64,000 nt of DNA from Myxococcales bacterium (GCA_012517325.1 JAAYVF010000083.1:43580-107579), one strand, 5' to 3'; numbered from the stretch's first letter, positions 7,713 to 19,031 are shown. A program made the numbers and translations. The notes: generated by a model not told the origin, from the letters alone.

Positions 7713-10340
7713 ATGCAAGTTAAAACATCCGGCTCGCTCATCGACCATCTGGGCTCCATCCTGCTCACCGCCGATCCATCCGACATCCCTACCCTGGGAG
7801 AAGCCCTGGGCGCGTTGGATCAACTGGAAGCGGATCTCTCCGGCAACCGGCCAATCCAATCGCTGCTCCAAAATTTTCGCGCCTTGTTGAATTCCATCAT
7901 CCTCGGCGAATCGGCCGCTCCGGCCGAAGATCTGAACCGACTGCTGGAAATTCTCACCGCCATCCAAACCGCCGCCGGGAAAAATCCGCCGGTCGATTCG
8001 CCAAAAGCCACCGTCTCTCCATCCACTCCCCAGGAATTTGCCCTGCCGGAATGGGTTGAAGAAAAAACCTTTCTGGATTTTATGAAGAGCCAGAAATTGA
8101 ACCTCGAGGAAATCGAGGGCCTGATACTTTCCCTGGAGCAGGGCGATGCCGAACCAATCGCCGAGTTCCGCCGCCGCATGCACACTTTAAAAGGCGAAGC
8201 CGGCGTCATCGGCCTGGACGACCTGGCGTCGGTCTGCCACGCGGTCGAGGATTTGTTGGCCGAAAGCCCGCTGAGCGCGGAAATCATCGATCGCCTGTTG
8301 CAAACCAAGGACTGGATCAGCAAATCGTTCGACAACTACCTCCAATTCCGCCAGCCCGAGCCGCCGGCCGCGACGATTGTCGCCAGGCTGAAAAGCACGC
8401 CCCCTGAACCGGAACCGGCTGCGATCATCCCGCCCGCAACGGCGCCGGCCGATTCTTCCGATAACTCGCCGGTTGAACTTACCTTGCCCGAGGACTCGGA
8501 AAATCTCGCCATGTTGGGTGAATTTCTCGCCGAAAGCGAGGATGGCCTCTCCCAAGCCGACCAAACCCTGCTGCGGATCGAATCGGACGGTCCCGATCCG
8601 GAAAAAATCAATCTGTTGTTCCGCATCTTCCATTCGCTCAAAGGCGTGGCGGGTTTCCTGGGTCTGCACGCGGTGGAGGGTCTGGCGCACAAAACCGAAA
8701 CCATGCTCAACAAGGTTCGCCAAAGCGAAATCACCTTGGAAAACGAAGTGCTGGATCTGGTTTTTGACGCTACGGCGATGATGCGCGAACTGATGCGCCT
8801 CATCAAAGCCTGCCTGCAGGAATGCAAATCCTGCGTCCTGGGCCCCGAGGATTACTCGCTCTTGATCGGGAAACTCGAAACGGTGGCCGAAGGCAGTGCC
8901 GCCGCCCCGGCCATCCTTCCCGCCGCCGAACCCGGCTCGCGGATCGGAGAAATCCTCCGGCAGGAGCCCTTCGCGGTGGCTCCCGAAGCCATCGAAGCCG
9001 CGTTGGAGCGGCAACAGGAGACGGGCAACAAATTGGGGGAGGAATTGATCGCCGAAGGCGCCGCGACTCCCAAACAGGTCGCGCAAGCCTTGCGCACCCA
9101 GAACCAGGCCGAGGCGACCGCCAAGACCGGCAAGCTGCGCGAAACGATCAAGGTGGACATCGAGCGCGTCGAAAACCTGATGGAAATGGTCGGCGAGTTG
9201 GTCATCGTCGAATCGATGGTCGTACACGATCCGGACCTGCGCGACCTGCGATCGGAGCGCATCACCAAGCACCTCAGCCAATTAACCAAAATTACCAAGG
9301 ATTTACAAACCATCACCATGAGCATGCGGATGGTGCCCGTCCGCGACGTGTTTCAGAAAATGGCGCGCCTGGTGCGGGACCTTTCCCGGAAGAACGGCAA
9401 AAACGTCGCGCTGGAATTGCGCGGCGAGGCCACTGAAATGGACCGCAGCATGGTGGAAAAGATCAGCGATCCGTTGGTCCATATGATCCGCAACGCCGTG
9501 GATCACGGCTTGGAATCCGTGGTCGAGCGCCAGGCCGCCGGCAAGGATCCACAAGGCCGCGTGGTGCTGGCGGCCTACCACGAAGGCGGCAATATCGTCA
9601 TCGAAATCGGCGATGACGGCCGCGGCCTGAACAAGGAGGCTATCCTGCAAAAAGCGCTCAAGCAGGGATTGGTGCGGGCCGGCGACAATCTCGCCGATCA
9701 CGATATCTACAATTTGATTTTCCTGCCGGGATTTTCCACCGCGCAGCAGGTGACGGCCATCTCGGGACGCGGTGTCGGCATGGACGTGGTCAAACGCAAC
9801 CTCGAGGCCATGCGCGGACGCATCAACATCGTTTCCACTCCCGGCCGCGGCACGACGTTCAAAATGATCCTGCCGCTGACCCTGGCGATCATCGACGGCA
9901 TGCTGATCACCTGCGGCCCGGAGGAATACATCATCCCCACCCTTTCCATCATCGAATCGATTCAACCGTCCCGCGACATGCTCTCGACCCTTTACGGGCG
10001 GATGGAATTCATCAATCTGCGCGACTCGATCATGCCGCTGGTGCGGGTCAGCGACCTGTTCCACATCGGCGCGGCGAAAAAAGACCCGACCGAGGCGTTG
10101 ATCGTGATCGTCGAAAGCATGGATCGCCGCCTCGGCCTGATGATCGACGACGTACTCACCCAGCAACAGGTGGTGATCAAGAACCTGGCCTCCTCGATGG
10201 GCGACAGCAAATATTTTTCCGGCGCCGCGATCCTCTCGGACGGCCGCGTCGGATTGATTTTAAATATCGACGAAATCGGCAGAATGGCCGCCGAGAAGCG
10301 GCGGGGCGCCTCGCGGGAATACCAAACAACTTGGAATTGA
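7713..10340 (+). CDS. cheA: Chemotaxis histidine kinase CheA with two Hpt domains
   Basis: An 875-residue CheA-type kinase. In order: an N-terminal helical region; Hpt 1 with HTLKGEAG (His157); a second Hpt with HSLKGVAGF (His307); a MshEN/GspE-N-like segment at about 408-466 (GEILRQ...ALERQQETGNKLGEELIAEG...ALRTQNQ); the dimerisation helices (IKVDIERVENLMEMVGELVI); an HATPase domain with N-box HMIRNAVDHGLE (about 588), GDDGRG and SGRGVGMD; and a C-terminal CheW-like domain. All catalytic boxes look intact. Most CheA proteins have one Hpt and no MshEN-like part. It is the first gene of the chemotaxis cluster, with cheW 48 bases downstream. Confidence 0.93.
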   Translation: MQVKTSGSLIDHLGSILLTADPSDIPTLGEALGALDQLEADLSGNRPIQSLLQNFRALLNSIILGESAAPAEDLNRLLEILTAIQTAAGKNPPVDSPKATVSPSTPQEFALPEWVEEKTFLDFMKSQKLNLEEIEGLILSLEQGDAEPIAEFRRRMHTLKGEAGVIGLDDLASVCHAVEDLLAESPLSAEIIDRLLQTKDWISKSFDNYLQFRQPEPPAATIVARLKSTPPEPEPAAIIPPATAPADSSDNSPVELTLPEDSENLAMLGEFLAESEDGLSQADQTLLRIESDGPDPEKINLLFRIFHSLKGVAGFLGLHAVEGLAHKTETMLNKVRQSEITLENEVLDLVFDATAMMRELMRLIKACLQECKSCVLGPEDYSLLIGKLETVAEGSAAAPAILPAAEPGSRIGEILRQEPFAVAPEAIEAALERQQETGNKLGEELIAEGAATPKQVAQALRTQNQAEATAKTGKLRETIKVDIERVENLMEMVGELVIVESMVVHDPDLRDLRSERITKHLSQLTKITKDLQTITMSMRMVPVRDVFQKMARLVRDLSRKNGKNVALELRGEATEMDRSMVEKISDPLVHMIRNAVDHGLESVVERQAAGKDPQGRVVLAAYHEGGNIVIEIGDDGRGLNKEAILQKALKQGLVRAGDNLADHDIYNLIFLPGFSTAQQVTAISGRGVGMDVVKRNLEAMRGRINIVSTPGRGTTFKMILPLTLAIIDGMLITCGPEEYIIPTLSIIESIQPSRDMLSTLYGRMEFINLRDSIMPLVRVSDLFHIGAAKKDPTEALIVIVESMDRRLGLMIDDVLTQQQVVIKNLASSMGDSKYFSGAAILSDGRVGLILNIDEIGRMAAEKRRGASREYQTTWN

Positions 10341-10388
10341 ATTCCGCGGGCGTCGGAACCAGTTGCAACCACGATAGGAGGGGGAGCG

Positions 10389-10943
10389 ATGACGCAAGCA
10401 GTAACGGCTGCCATGGCCGCCGAATCGGAAACGATCCGCGCCGCCACCGCCCTGGGCAGTTCGCTCGCCGGCAAGTACATGACCTTCAAGCTTGGCGGCG
10501 AGGAGTACGGCCTCGAGATCCTCGAGGTGCGGGAAATCATCGGGCTGATGACCATCACCCGGGTTCCCAAAACCACCGCGTACATCCGCGGCATCATCAA
10601 CCTGCGCGGCAAGGTGATTCCGGTGTTGGACCTGCGGTTGAAGTTCGGCATGGAAAAGGCCGAGGCCACCGACCAGACCGTCATCATCGTCGTGCAGCAC
10701 GTCGTCGGCGAACAGAACATCACCATGGGCTTTCTGGTCGACGAAGTGCTCGAGGTGCTGGACGTCAAGTCCGAGCAGATCGAACCGCCGCCGGATTTCG
10801 GCGACGCTTCGATCAACACCGACTTCATTCTGGGCGTCGGCAAGGCCGACAAACGGGTCATTTTTCTCCTCGACATCGGCCAGGTTCTTTCGGTCGAGGA
10901 AACGCATGAAGTGGCGGAAATAAACGCGGGTACGCCGCAATAA
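10389..10943 (+). CDS. cheW: Chemotaxis adaptor CheW
   Basis: A 184-residue CheW-domain protein that links the receptor to CheA in the signalling array. It shows the family pattern [24 protein letters not shown], the conserved [23 protein letters not shown] block and the closing [19 protein letters not shown]. The N-terminal 25 residues ([20 protein letters not shown]) are an extra tail relative to a minimal CheW. SD AGGAGGGGGAGCG is very strong. It sits between cheA and the receptor gene, 13 bases before the latter, so the three are almost certainly one transcript. Confidence 0.95.
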   Translation: MTQAVTAAMAAESETIRAATALGSSLAGKYMTFKLGGEEYGLEILEVREIIGLMTITRVPKTTAYIRGIINLRGKVIPVLDLRLKFGMEKAEATDQTVIIVVQHVVGEQNITMGFLVDEVLEVLDVKSEQIEPPPDFGDASINTDFILGVGKADKRVIFLLDIGQVLSVEETHEVAEINAGTPQ

Positions 10944-10956
10944 ATCGGAGGGAACC

Positions 10957-13902
10957 ATGTTTCGGAATATGAAAATCGCCAAACGACTGATGCTGGCTTT
11001 CGCGATGATCGTCGTGTTGCTGACGATCATCAGCGTTCTTTCAATTACTCGCTTGAGTGAGGTCAACAAATGCACGGTGATCATCACCGAGGATCGCTAC
11101 CCGAAAACCACCTGGGCGAACGACGTCATCAAGGGCATCAACGAAGCGGCCCGCGCGCTGCGCAACGCCTTGTTGACCGGCGACCCCAAGGTGATGGAAG
11201 AGGAACTGGAACGGCTGGACGCGATCGGTAAAAAAGTGACCGCCGCGATGGATAATCTGGAAAAAACGCTGAAGTCGGCCGATGGCAAAAAACTGTTGGA
11301 GGAAATCGCCGCAAGCCGGGAAAAATACTACCAAGCGCGTAAAACCTATCTCCAACACCTGAAAGCCGGAGAAAAGGAAGCCGCGACGACGGTGATTTTC
11401 GGCGAGTTGCGCACGGCTCAGAATAAATACATCGAGTCCGCCGAAAAATTGATCAAATTTCAATCCGACGCCATGGACGAATCCGCCAAGGACGCGGCCG
11501 CGATTTACGCCTCGGCGCGAACGATTGTGATCGCCTTGAGCGTGATCGCGATCCTGGCCGCCATGGGTCTGGGCTTCTGGTTGTCCGCCAGCATCACCAA
11601 GCCGCTCTCGCAATGCGTCGACGCCGCCGGCCGCGTGGCGCAAGGCGACCTGAATTTCTCGCTGGAGACCGACCGGGCCGACGAGACCGGCCAACTCATG
11701 CAAAGCATGCAGGAGATGATCGAGCGGATCAAAACGATGGTGGACGAGGTGGACATGCTTTCCGCCGCCGCGGTCCAGGGCAAACTGGCGGTCCGCGCCG
11801 ACGCCAATAAGCAGGAGGGCGATTTCCGTAAGATCGTCCAGGGCGTCAACGACACGCTCGACGCCGTCATCGGCCCGCTCAACGTCGCCGCGAAGTACGT
11901 CGACCGGATTTCCAAGGGCGACATCCCCGCGAAGATCACCGACAGCTACAACGGCGACTTCAACGAAATCAAAAACAACCTCAACCAGTGCATCGAGGCC
12001 GTCAACCTGCTGGTCATCGATGCCAATGCCCTCAGCGACGCCGCGATCGAGGGGCGCTTGGATACGCGGGCCGAGGCCGGCAAACACCAAGGCGACTTCC
12101 GTAAAATCGTCCAGGGCGTCAACGAAACGTTGGATTCCCTGGTCGGTCACATCGACAACATCCCGTCGCCGGTCATGATCGTCGACCGGGATTTCACCGT
12201 GCGATACATGAACAAAGCCGGCGCCGGGGCCGGCGGAATGACCAAACAGCAAGTCGTGGGTACGAAATGCTACGACTTCTTCAAGACCTCCGACTGCCGG
12301 ACGGCGAAATGCGCTTGCAGCCGCGCGATGTCCGAAAAACGAAACGCCAGCAGCGAAACCGACGCGCATCCCGGCTCACTCAACCTGGATATCGCCTATG
12401 TCGGCGCGCCCATCGCCGATCGGCACGGCAATATCGTCGGCGCGCTCGAAATCGTCACCGACCAAACCGCGATCAAACAAGCGGCGCGACTGGCGGCGAA
12501 AACCGCCGACTACCAAGCCCAGGAAGTCAAAAAGCTGACCGAGGGACTGAATAAAATGGCGGCGGGCAACCTGGACTTCCACCTGGACGCGGCGGCCGGC
12601 GACAGCGATACCGAGGCCGTAAAGCGCAATTTCACGGTCATCTGCGAGGCCGTCAACACGAGCGTGAAGGCCGTGAAGTCGCTGGCCAAGGACGCGCAGG
12701 AGCTGGCTCAAGCCGCGATTGAGGGCAAACTGGCTACGCGCGCCGACGCCGACAAGCACCAGGGCGATTTCCGCAAGATCGTCCAGGGCGTCAACGACAC
12801 CCTCGACGCCGTCATTCAACCGATCAACGAGGCCGCCCAGGCTCTGGAACGGCTGGCGGAACGCGACCTCACCGCGCGCGTCCACGGCAACTACAACGGC
12901 GATCTCGCCAAAATCAAGAATTCGGTCAACACCATGGCCGAGGCGCTGCACGAGTCGATTTCGCAAGTGTCGCTGGCCGTGGAACAGATTTCCTCGGCGG
13001 CCGGCCAGATCGCCAAGTCGAGCCAGTCCGTCGCGCAAGGCGCTTCCGAACAGGCCAGTTCGGTCGAGGAGACCTCCAGCAGCCTGGAAGAACTGACCAG
13101 CATGACGCAGCAAAACACCGACAACACCAAACAGGCCAAGGGCATGGCGGCCGAGGCCAACGGCGCGGCGCAGACCGGCGGCCAGGCAATGAACAAGATG
13201 CTCGACGCCATGGGCAAGATCCGCAGTTCTTCCGAAAACACCATGGCCATCATCAAGGACATCAACGATATCGCCTTCCAGACCAACCTGCTGGCGCTCA
13301 ACGCCGCGGTGGAAGCGGCACGGGCCGGCGAGGCCGGGCGCGGTTTCGCGGTCGTGGCCGAGGAAGTGCGCAACCTGGCGCAGCGGTCCAAGGAAGCGGC
13401 GAAGAAGACCGAGGATCTGATCAAGGAATCGGCGAAACTGGCGGCGGGCGGCGAGGTCATCTCGACCGACGTCAACAGTCACCTCAGCCGGATCATGGAA
13501 GCGGCCGGCAAGGTCGCCAGCATCATCGAGGAAATCGCCGCGGCCAGCCAGGAGCAGACGGCCGGGTTGGACCAGGTCAACAAGGCGATCTCGCAGATCG
13601 ACACGGTGACGCAACAAAACGCCGCCAACTCCGAGGAATCGTCCAGCGCCGCCGAGGAACTGTCCGGCCAGGCGCAGGAACTGGCCGCCCTCGTCGGCAC
13701 GTTCAAAATCAGCGCCACCAGCGAAGCCAAGCGCCCGCTGAAAGCGGCTCCGGTCCTCAAGGCCGCGCCGGCGCCCGCGGCAATGGCCGCCGGCAAGAAA
13801 AGGACCAACGGCAACGGGCATGCGTCCAAGGACAACCGTATCGCCTTGCGACCGGAGGATCTGATTCCGCTGGATAATGATCCCGACCTGCGCGAGTTTT
13901 GA
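10957..13902 (+). CDS. Methyl-accepting chemotaxis protein with poly-HAMP repeats and a Cys-rich PAS domain
   Basis: A 981-residue receptor. TM1 at about 11-31, a four-helix-bundle sensor (about 32-188) and TM2 at about 190-212 are followed by HAMP and an unusual cytoplasmic string: three copies of a unit with [11 protein letters not shown][DE]TLD (near residues 290, 387 and 607), consistent with stacked HAMP modules. Between copies 2 and 3 is a PAS domain (about 405-510) with a Cys cluster (CYDFF...DCRTAKCAC, about 438-454). The signalling domain holds [20 protein letters not shown], the strictly conserved hairpin tip. A typical CheR/CheB-tethering NWETF-type tail is absent; the protein ends DPDLREF. 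Ligand unknown. Confidence 0.92.
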   Translation: MFRNMKIAKRLMLAFAMIVVLLTIISVLSITRLSEVNKCTVIITEDRYPKTTWANDVIKGINEAARALRNALLTGDPKVMEEELERLDAIGKKVTAAMDNLEKTLKSADGKKLLEEIAASREKYYQARKTYLQHLKAGEKEAATTVIFGELRTAQNKYIESAEKLIKFQSDAMDESAKDAAAIYASARTIVIALSVIAILAAMGLGFWLSASITKPLSQCVDAAGRVAQGDLNFSLETDRADETGQLMQSMQEMIERIKTMVDEVDMLSAAAVQGKLAVRADANKQEGDFRKIVQGVNDTLDAVIGPLNVAAKYVDRISKGDIPAKITDSYNGDFNEIKNNLNQCIEAVNLLVIDANALSDAAIEGRLDTRAEAGKHQGDFRKIVQGVNETLDSLVGHIDNIPSPVMIVDRDFTVRYMNKAGAGAGGMTKQQVVGTKCYDFFKTSDCRTAKCACSRAMSEKRNASSETDAHPGSLNLDIAYVGAPIADRHGNIVGALEIVTDQTAIKQAARLAAKTADYQAQEVKKLTEGLNKMAAGNLDFHLDAAAGDSDTEAVKRNFTVICEAVNTSVKAVKSLAKDAQELAQAAIEGKLATRADADKHQGDFRKIVQGVNDTLDAVIQPINEAAQALERLAERDLTARVHGNYNGDLAKIKNSVNTMAEALHESISQVSLAVEQISSAAGQIAKSSQSVAQGASEQASSVEETSSSLEELTSMTQQNTDNTKQAKGMAAEANGAAQTGGQAMNKMLDAMGKIRSSSENTMAIIKDINDIAFQTNLLALNAAVEAARAGEAGRGFAVVAEEVRNLAQRSKEAAKKTEDLIKESAKLAAGGEVISTDVNSHLSRIMEAAGKVASIIEEIAAASQEQTAGLDQVNKAISQIDTVTQQNAANSEESSSAAEELSGQAQELAALVGTFKISATSEAKRPLKAAPVLKAAPAPAAMAAGKKRTNGNGHASKDNRIALRPEDLIPLDNDPDLREF

Positions 13903-13917
13903 TTCCGCCATGCCAAA

Positions 13918-13946
13918 GCGGAGGGCGATCGCCGGTCGCCCTCCGC
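13918..13946 (+). terminator. Perfect 11-bp hairpin between mcp and cheR
   Basis: GCGGAGGGCGA / TCGCCCTCCGC with a 7-base loop starts 16 bases after the receptor stop codon. No T-run follows, so it may reduce rather than stop transcription into cheR, or protect the upstream mRNA. The remaining bases to cheR (13947-14116) show nothing else recognisable. Confidence 0.5.
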
Positions 13947-14116
13947 GGTGAAGGAAAATGAAGGAGACGGGAATCGGAATCGACGTGCTCCCGGCGCTTG
14001 ATCGGCGGTAAAGGAAGCCTCATCGGAAGTAGAACCTTTCCGCCGGATTGATCGGGTCGAATGAACCGCGGCCGGGTTGGAGTCGCCGGCCGGAAGAAAA
14101 AAAAGGGGCCGCTCGG

Positions 14117-14941
14117 ATGGAAGCGCGTTTGTTTCGGAAGTTCACCGATCTGGCGTATCAGCATGCCGGCATCGCACTGTCGGATGAAAAGGAAGCCCTG
14201 GTGTCCGCCCGGGTCGCCAAGCGCATTCGCGCGCTGGGATTGGAAACCGAGCAACAATATATCCGGCACCTGGAAGAGGAAAGCTCCGGTGAGGAATTGA
14301 TCCTGTTCCTCGACGCGATCTCGACCAATTTCACCAGTTTTTTCCGCGAAGCCGACCACTTTCAATACCTGGACGAACTGCTGCGCCAATGGCTTGCCGA
14401 AGGCCGGCGCCGGCTGCGCCTGTGGTGCGCCGCGGCCGCGACCGGCGAGGAGCCCTACAGCATCGCAATGGTATTGCGCGAAGCGCTCGGCGATTCACCG
14501 GCCGATGCGCGCCTGCTGGCCACCGACATTTCAACCCATGCCCTGAGCAAGGCGGTCGCGGGCGTGTACGAATCCGAACGGCTGAAACCGCTGACGAAAC
14601 AGCAATCGCAGACCTATTTCGCCTACGAGCGGCAGGACGAACGCGGCACCACCTGGTATCGCGTTTCGCCGGCGTTGCGGGAACTGTTGGTCTTCAAACG
14701 GCTGAACCTCAACCAACCGCCTTTTCCGCTGAACGGCCCGCTGGACGTCGTTTTCTGCCGCAACGTAATGATTTATTTCGACCGACGCGTCCGCCAGCGA
14801 CTGATCGCGGAAATCGAGCGCCTGCTCAAACCGGGCGGCGTTCTGTTCATCGGGCACACCGAAACATTGTCCGGATTGAAGCATCGTTTCGAACTCGTGC
14901 GGCCTTCCGTATTGCGCAAACCCAAGGGAGCGACAGCGTGA
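14117..14941 (+). CDS. cheR: Chemotaxis protein methyltransferase CheR
   Basis: A 274-residue SAM-dependent methyltransferase that methylates receptor glutamates. N-terminal helical domain (FRKFTDLAYQHAGIALSDEKEALV...R), then TNFTSFFREADHF, the SAM motif RLWCAAAATGEEPYSIAM, DISTHALSKAVAGVY, and the late motif DVVFCRNVMIYFD. Start ATG 14117 (MEARLFRKF) is chosen because the family begins here and AAAAGGGG lies just upstream; a longer frame from 14048 adds a low-complexity tail. Its TGA overlaps the GTG of cheD (GTGA), indicating translational coupling. Confidence 0.93.
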   Translation: MEARLFRKFTDLAYQHAGIALSDEKEALVSARVAKRIRALGLETEQQYIRHLEEESSGEELILFLDAISTNFTSFFREADHFQYLDELLRQWLAEGRRRLRLWCAAAATGEEPYSIAMVLREALGDSPADARLLATDISTHALSKAVAGVYESERLKPLTKQQSQTYFAYERQDERGTTWYRVSPALRELLVFKRLNLNQPPFPLNGPLDVVFCRNVMIYFDRRVRQRLIAEIERLLKPGGVLFIGHTETLSGLKHRFELVRPSVLRKPKGATA

Positions 14942-15447
14942 CGATTGCCATGGAAACGAGTCCCGCGACGAAACTGCTGACGATCGAAATCGCCGACCTG
15001 CAGGTCTCCGACGACCCGGACGCCGTCCTGGTCACCTACGCCCTGGGATCCTGCATCGCCGTCATGGTTTACGATCCGGCCAAGCACATCGGCGGCATGA
15101 TCCATTACATGCTGCCGTTGTCGAAAACCAATCCCGCCAAGGCCGCGGAAAAGCCGGCGATGTTCGCCGATACCGGCATTCCGTTGCTGTTCGAGCGGAT
15201 GTACGCACTCGGCGTCCAGAAGAAAGACCTGATCGTCAAAGTGGCCGGCGGCGGCAAACTCTACGACGACAACGGCATGTTCGACATCGGCCATCGGAAC
15301 TACACCATCCTGCGCAAGCTGTTTTGGAAAAACAACGTGCTGATCACCGCGGAGGATGTCGGCGGCGCCAAATCGCGCACAGCCCGGCTCTACCTGGCCG
15401 ACGGCAAGGTGACCATCGCCAGCCAGGGCGAAGAGGTGGATCTATGA
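14938..15447 (+). CDS. cheD: Chemoreceptor glutamine deamidase CheD
   Basis: A 169-residue CheD. It has the catalytic Cys39 in ALGSCIAVMVYDP and His56 in GGMIHYMLP, the conserved Cys/His pair of the family, followed by KVAGGGKLYD and NVLITAEDVGG. CheD deamidates receptor glutamines and in several bacteria interacts with CheC-type phosphatases; a CheX/CheC-like gene is present 1.3 kb downstream. Start GTG 14938 overlaps the cheR stop and has AAGGGAG at good spacing; ATG 14950 is the alternative. The stop overlaps the next start (ATGA). Confidence 0.93.
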   Translation: MTIAMETSPATKLLTIEIADLQVSDDPDAVLVTYALGSCIAVMVYDPAKHIGGMIHYMLPLSKTNPAKAAEKPAMFADTGIPLLFERMYALGVQKKDLIVKVAGGGKLYDDNGMFDIGHRNYTILRKLFWKNNVLITAEDVGGAKSRTARLYLADGKVTIASQGEEVDL

Positions 15448-16289
15448 TGCCGATTCTCCAAATGCTGTCGCGCCTGCAAAGCCTCCCCACCCTGCCCGGC
15501 GCGGTGAGTCAATTAAGTCGCCTGCTCGCCGACGAAGACAGCGACGCCGCCGATTTCGAGGCCGTGATCAAGCCCGACCCCGCGTTGACCGCCAATCTGT
15601 TGCGCCTGAGCAATTCGGCCTATTTCGGCCGGCGGACGGAAATCGCTTCCGTCCGGCAGGCCATCGCCGTGCTGGGCTTGCGGCGCGTCTTCGAATTGGC
15701 CGCCGGCGTCGGTTTCGCGCGGGCGGTGCCGGCGTATCTGCCCGGGTATCGCCTCCGTGCGGCGGATTTCTGGCGCCACAGCGCGGCCGTCGCGGTGCTC
15801 GCCGAGCGCCTGGCGCGCCGGATCGGGCTGCACAAGCTGGATTTCGTGTTCACCGCCGGTCTGTTGCACGACATCGGCAAGCTGGTGATCGGCGCGTTTT
15901 TAGAGGAAGGCTTCGCCGAAATCCGGCCGTTGCTGGACGAAGAATCGCGCACCTTCCTCGACGCCGAGCGAACGATTTTGCAAACCGACCATACGGTGGT
16001 CGGCGAATTGCTGGCTCGCCACTGGCAACTGCCGGAAACGATCGTTCAAACGGTGCGCTGGCATCACGAACCCGAACGCGGCGACGCGCCGATCCGTCAG
16101 CTCAACGATCTGGTGCACATGGCCAACGGGTTGGCGCATTCCCTCGGTTACGGCTGCGACACCGGCGAATTGTCGCGCCGCGAGGATCCGCAAGCCGGGC
16201 TGCGTTTGGGATTGCAAGTCCGGACGTTGGAAGCGGTGGCCGCCGAATCGGCCGGGGCGATCGAGGAAATGTGCGGCTCGTTCCGCTAA
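15444..16289 (+). CDS. HDOD domain protein in the chemotaxis operon
   Basis: A 281-residue HDOD protein. It contains LQSLPTLPGAVSQLSRLLAD, IKPDPALTANLLRLSNSAYFG, VRQAIAVLGLRRVFELA and an HD-like LLHDIGKLVIGAFL, with HHxP-like RWHHEPERGD. HDOD domains are signalling modules related to HD phosphohydrolases but usually without activity, and they occur in chemotaxis and c-di-GMP networks. The start is ATG 15444 (or 15447), overlapping the cheD stop as ATGA, so it is translationally coupled inside the che operon. Its partner is unknown; position suggests a role in adaptation or output of this pathway. Confidence 0.88.
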   Translation: MMPILQMLSRLQSLPTLPGAVSQLSRLLADEDSDAADFEAVIKPDPALTANLLRLSNSAYFGRRTEIASVRQAIAVLGLRRVFELAAGVGFARAVPAYLPGYRLRAADFWRHSAAVAVLAERLARRIGLHKLDFVFTAGLLHDIGKLVIGAFLEEGFAEIRPLLDEESRTFLDAERTILQTDHTVVGELLARHWQLPETIVQTVRWHHEPERGDAPIRQLNDLVHMANGLAHSLGYGCDTGELSRREDPQAGLRLGLQVRTLEAVAAESAGAIEEMCGSFR

Positions 16290-16305
16290 GGTAAGGAGAA
16301 CCGGA

Positions 16306-16699
16306 ATGGCGTTTAACATCCTGGTGGTCGATGATTCCGAAATCATCCGCACGGTGATCCGCAAGGCGATTGCGATTTCCGGGCTCGCGGTCAACGAATT
16401 TCACGAAGCCGCCAACGGCCGCGAAGCCCTGGAGATGCTGCAGGAAAAGTGGATCGACATCGTGCTCACCGACATCAACATGCCGATCATGGACGGCGTG
16501 GAAATGATTCGGCGCATGGCCGCGGATCGCCTGCTGCAAAAACTGCCGGTGGTCATCGTTTCGACGGAGCGCAGCCAGACGCGCATCGCCGAATTGCTGG
16601 CGCTCGGGGTTCGCGCCTATTTGAAAAAACCGTTTCGACCCGAGGATTTTCACGCGGTCATCACGGAACTGTTGGCCGGGCCGCGGGAGGAGGTCGCCC

Positions 16700-16707
<8 letters not shown>
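16306..16707 (+). CDS. cheY: CheY-like single-domain response regulator
   Basis: A 133-residue receiver domain with no output domain. It has the acidic pair DD (residues 9-10), phospho-acceptor Asp56 in IVLTDINMP, Ser85/Thr86 at the switch position and Lys107 in AYLKKPF. Phosphorylated by CheA, it would diffuse to the flagellar motor. SD TAAGGAGAACCGG is strong. Its last eight bases overlap the start of the cheX-like gene, which encodes a likely CheY-P phosphatase. Confidence 0.92.
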
Positions 16708-18224
<1,517 letters not shown>

Positions 18225-18239
18225 ACGCGCCGAACGACC

Positions 18240-19031
18240 CTAGGCGGAAGAGCAACCCGAATCGTGATCGTCATCGCCGCCGCCGTCGTTTGAATCGTCC
18301 GGACCGGCAGCGTCGTCGTCAGTCATTGAATCATCACCGGCTCCGCCGTCGTCGTCATCGGCGGGTGCGGAATCGTCGTTGTCATTGTCGTCGTTGTCGT
18401 CATTATCGTCGTTATCATCATTGTCATCATTGTCATCATTGTCGTCGTTATCATCGTTGTCGTCATCATCGTCGTCGATCGGCTCGACGCACTCATGATT
18501 CAGACAGACGGTCCCGGCGGAACAGATTTCGCACCACTCGCCACCGGTGCCGCAGGCATTGTTTTCGGTTCCCAAACGGCACTCGTTACCGGGAAAACAG
18601 CAACCGTCCGGGCAGGTCTCCGGATTGCAAACCGGCCAGCAATAATTGCCCTCGCAAAAATAGGTCGGGCCGAGATCGGAACAATCCAGACAGGTGGCAC
18701 CGCCAAATCCGCATTCGTCATCCAAATTTCCCGGCCGGCATTCCGCGGCGTCGTATCCTCCGCAGCAGCCGGGGCAATGATTATCGCAAATGCAGCGATT
18801 GAAGTGGCATCCGCTGCCGATCGTCGTGCAATCGTAACAGGTCAAACCGCCGATGTTGCAGAACTCATCCTCGAGGCCGGAATGACAATTGCCCTCCTCG
18901 TCGCAACAGCCGCCGTAGCAATAGTCCAGACAATCCTCGCGCGTATGGTTTTCGGTGAGAGCGGTCAGGGTCAAGGCGGCGCCGCAGGCGAAGATCAAGG
19001 TCGTTAAAATCTTTAAATACCGGTTGCTCAT
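18240..19031 (-). CDS. Secreted Cys-rich triple-repeat protein with Asp/Asn-rich C-terminal tract
   Basis: A 263-residue exported protein. Start ATG 19031 (MSNRYLK) follows GGAGAAAAG; a signal peptide covers residues 1-25. The mature part holds three copies of a Cys-rich unit of about 40 residues, of the form C-x3-C-x2-GCC-x4-N/E-C-x-x-G-x5-CG-x-GG-x-x-C-x-x-C. A long (NDD)n tract follows (about residues 185-220) and then an Asp/Gly/Ser tail ending DSGCSSA. Similar Cys-repeat architectures are common in secreted proteins of myxobacteria-like lineages. In contrast to the lipoproteins of the window, the acidic tract is at the C-terminus. A sigma-54-type promoter precedes it. Function unknown. 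Confidence 0.75.
   Translation of the reverse strand: MSNRYLKILTTLIFACGAALTLTALTENHTREDCLDYCYGGCCDEEGNCHSGLEDEFCNIGGLTCYDCTTIGSGCHFNRCICDNHCPGCCGGYDAAECRPGNLDDECGFGGATCLDCSDLGPTYFCEGNYCWPVCNPETCPDGCCFPGNECRLGTENNACGTGGEWCEICSAGTVCLNHECVEPIDDDDDDNDDNDDNDDNDDNDDNDDNDDNDDNDNDDSAPADDDDGGAGDDSMTDDDAAGPDDSNDGGGDDDHDSGCSSA
18372..18478. repeat. 9-bp-period (DDN)n tandem tract
   Basis: Plus-strand GTCGTCATT/GTCGTCGTT-type nonamers encode repeated Asp-Asp-Asn on the minus strand. Codon choice alternates GAC/GAT and AAC/AAT, so the period is imperfect at the DNA level but strict at the protein level. Confidence 0.85.

Noticed and set aside
18372..18478. Regular short repeats considered as a CRISPR array
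   Set aside because: The period is 9 bases, there are no unique spacers, and the repeats are in frame inside a coding region.
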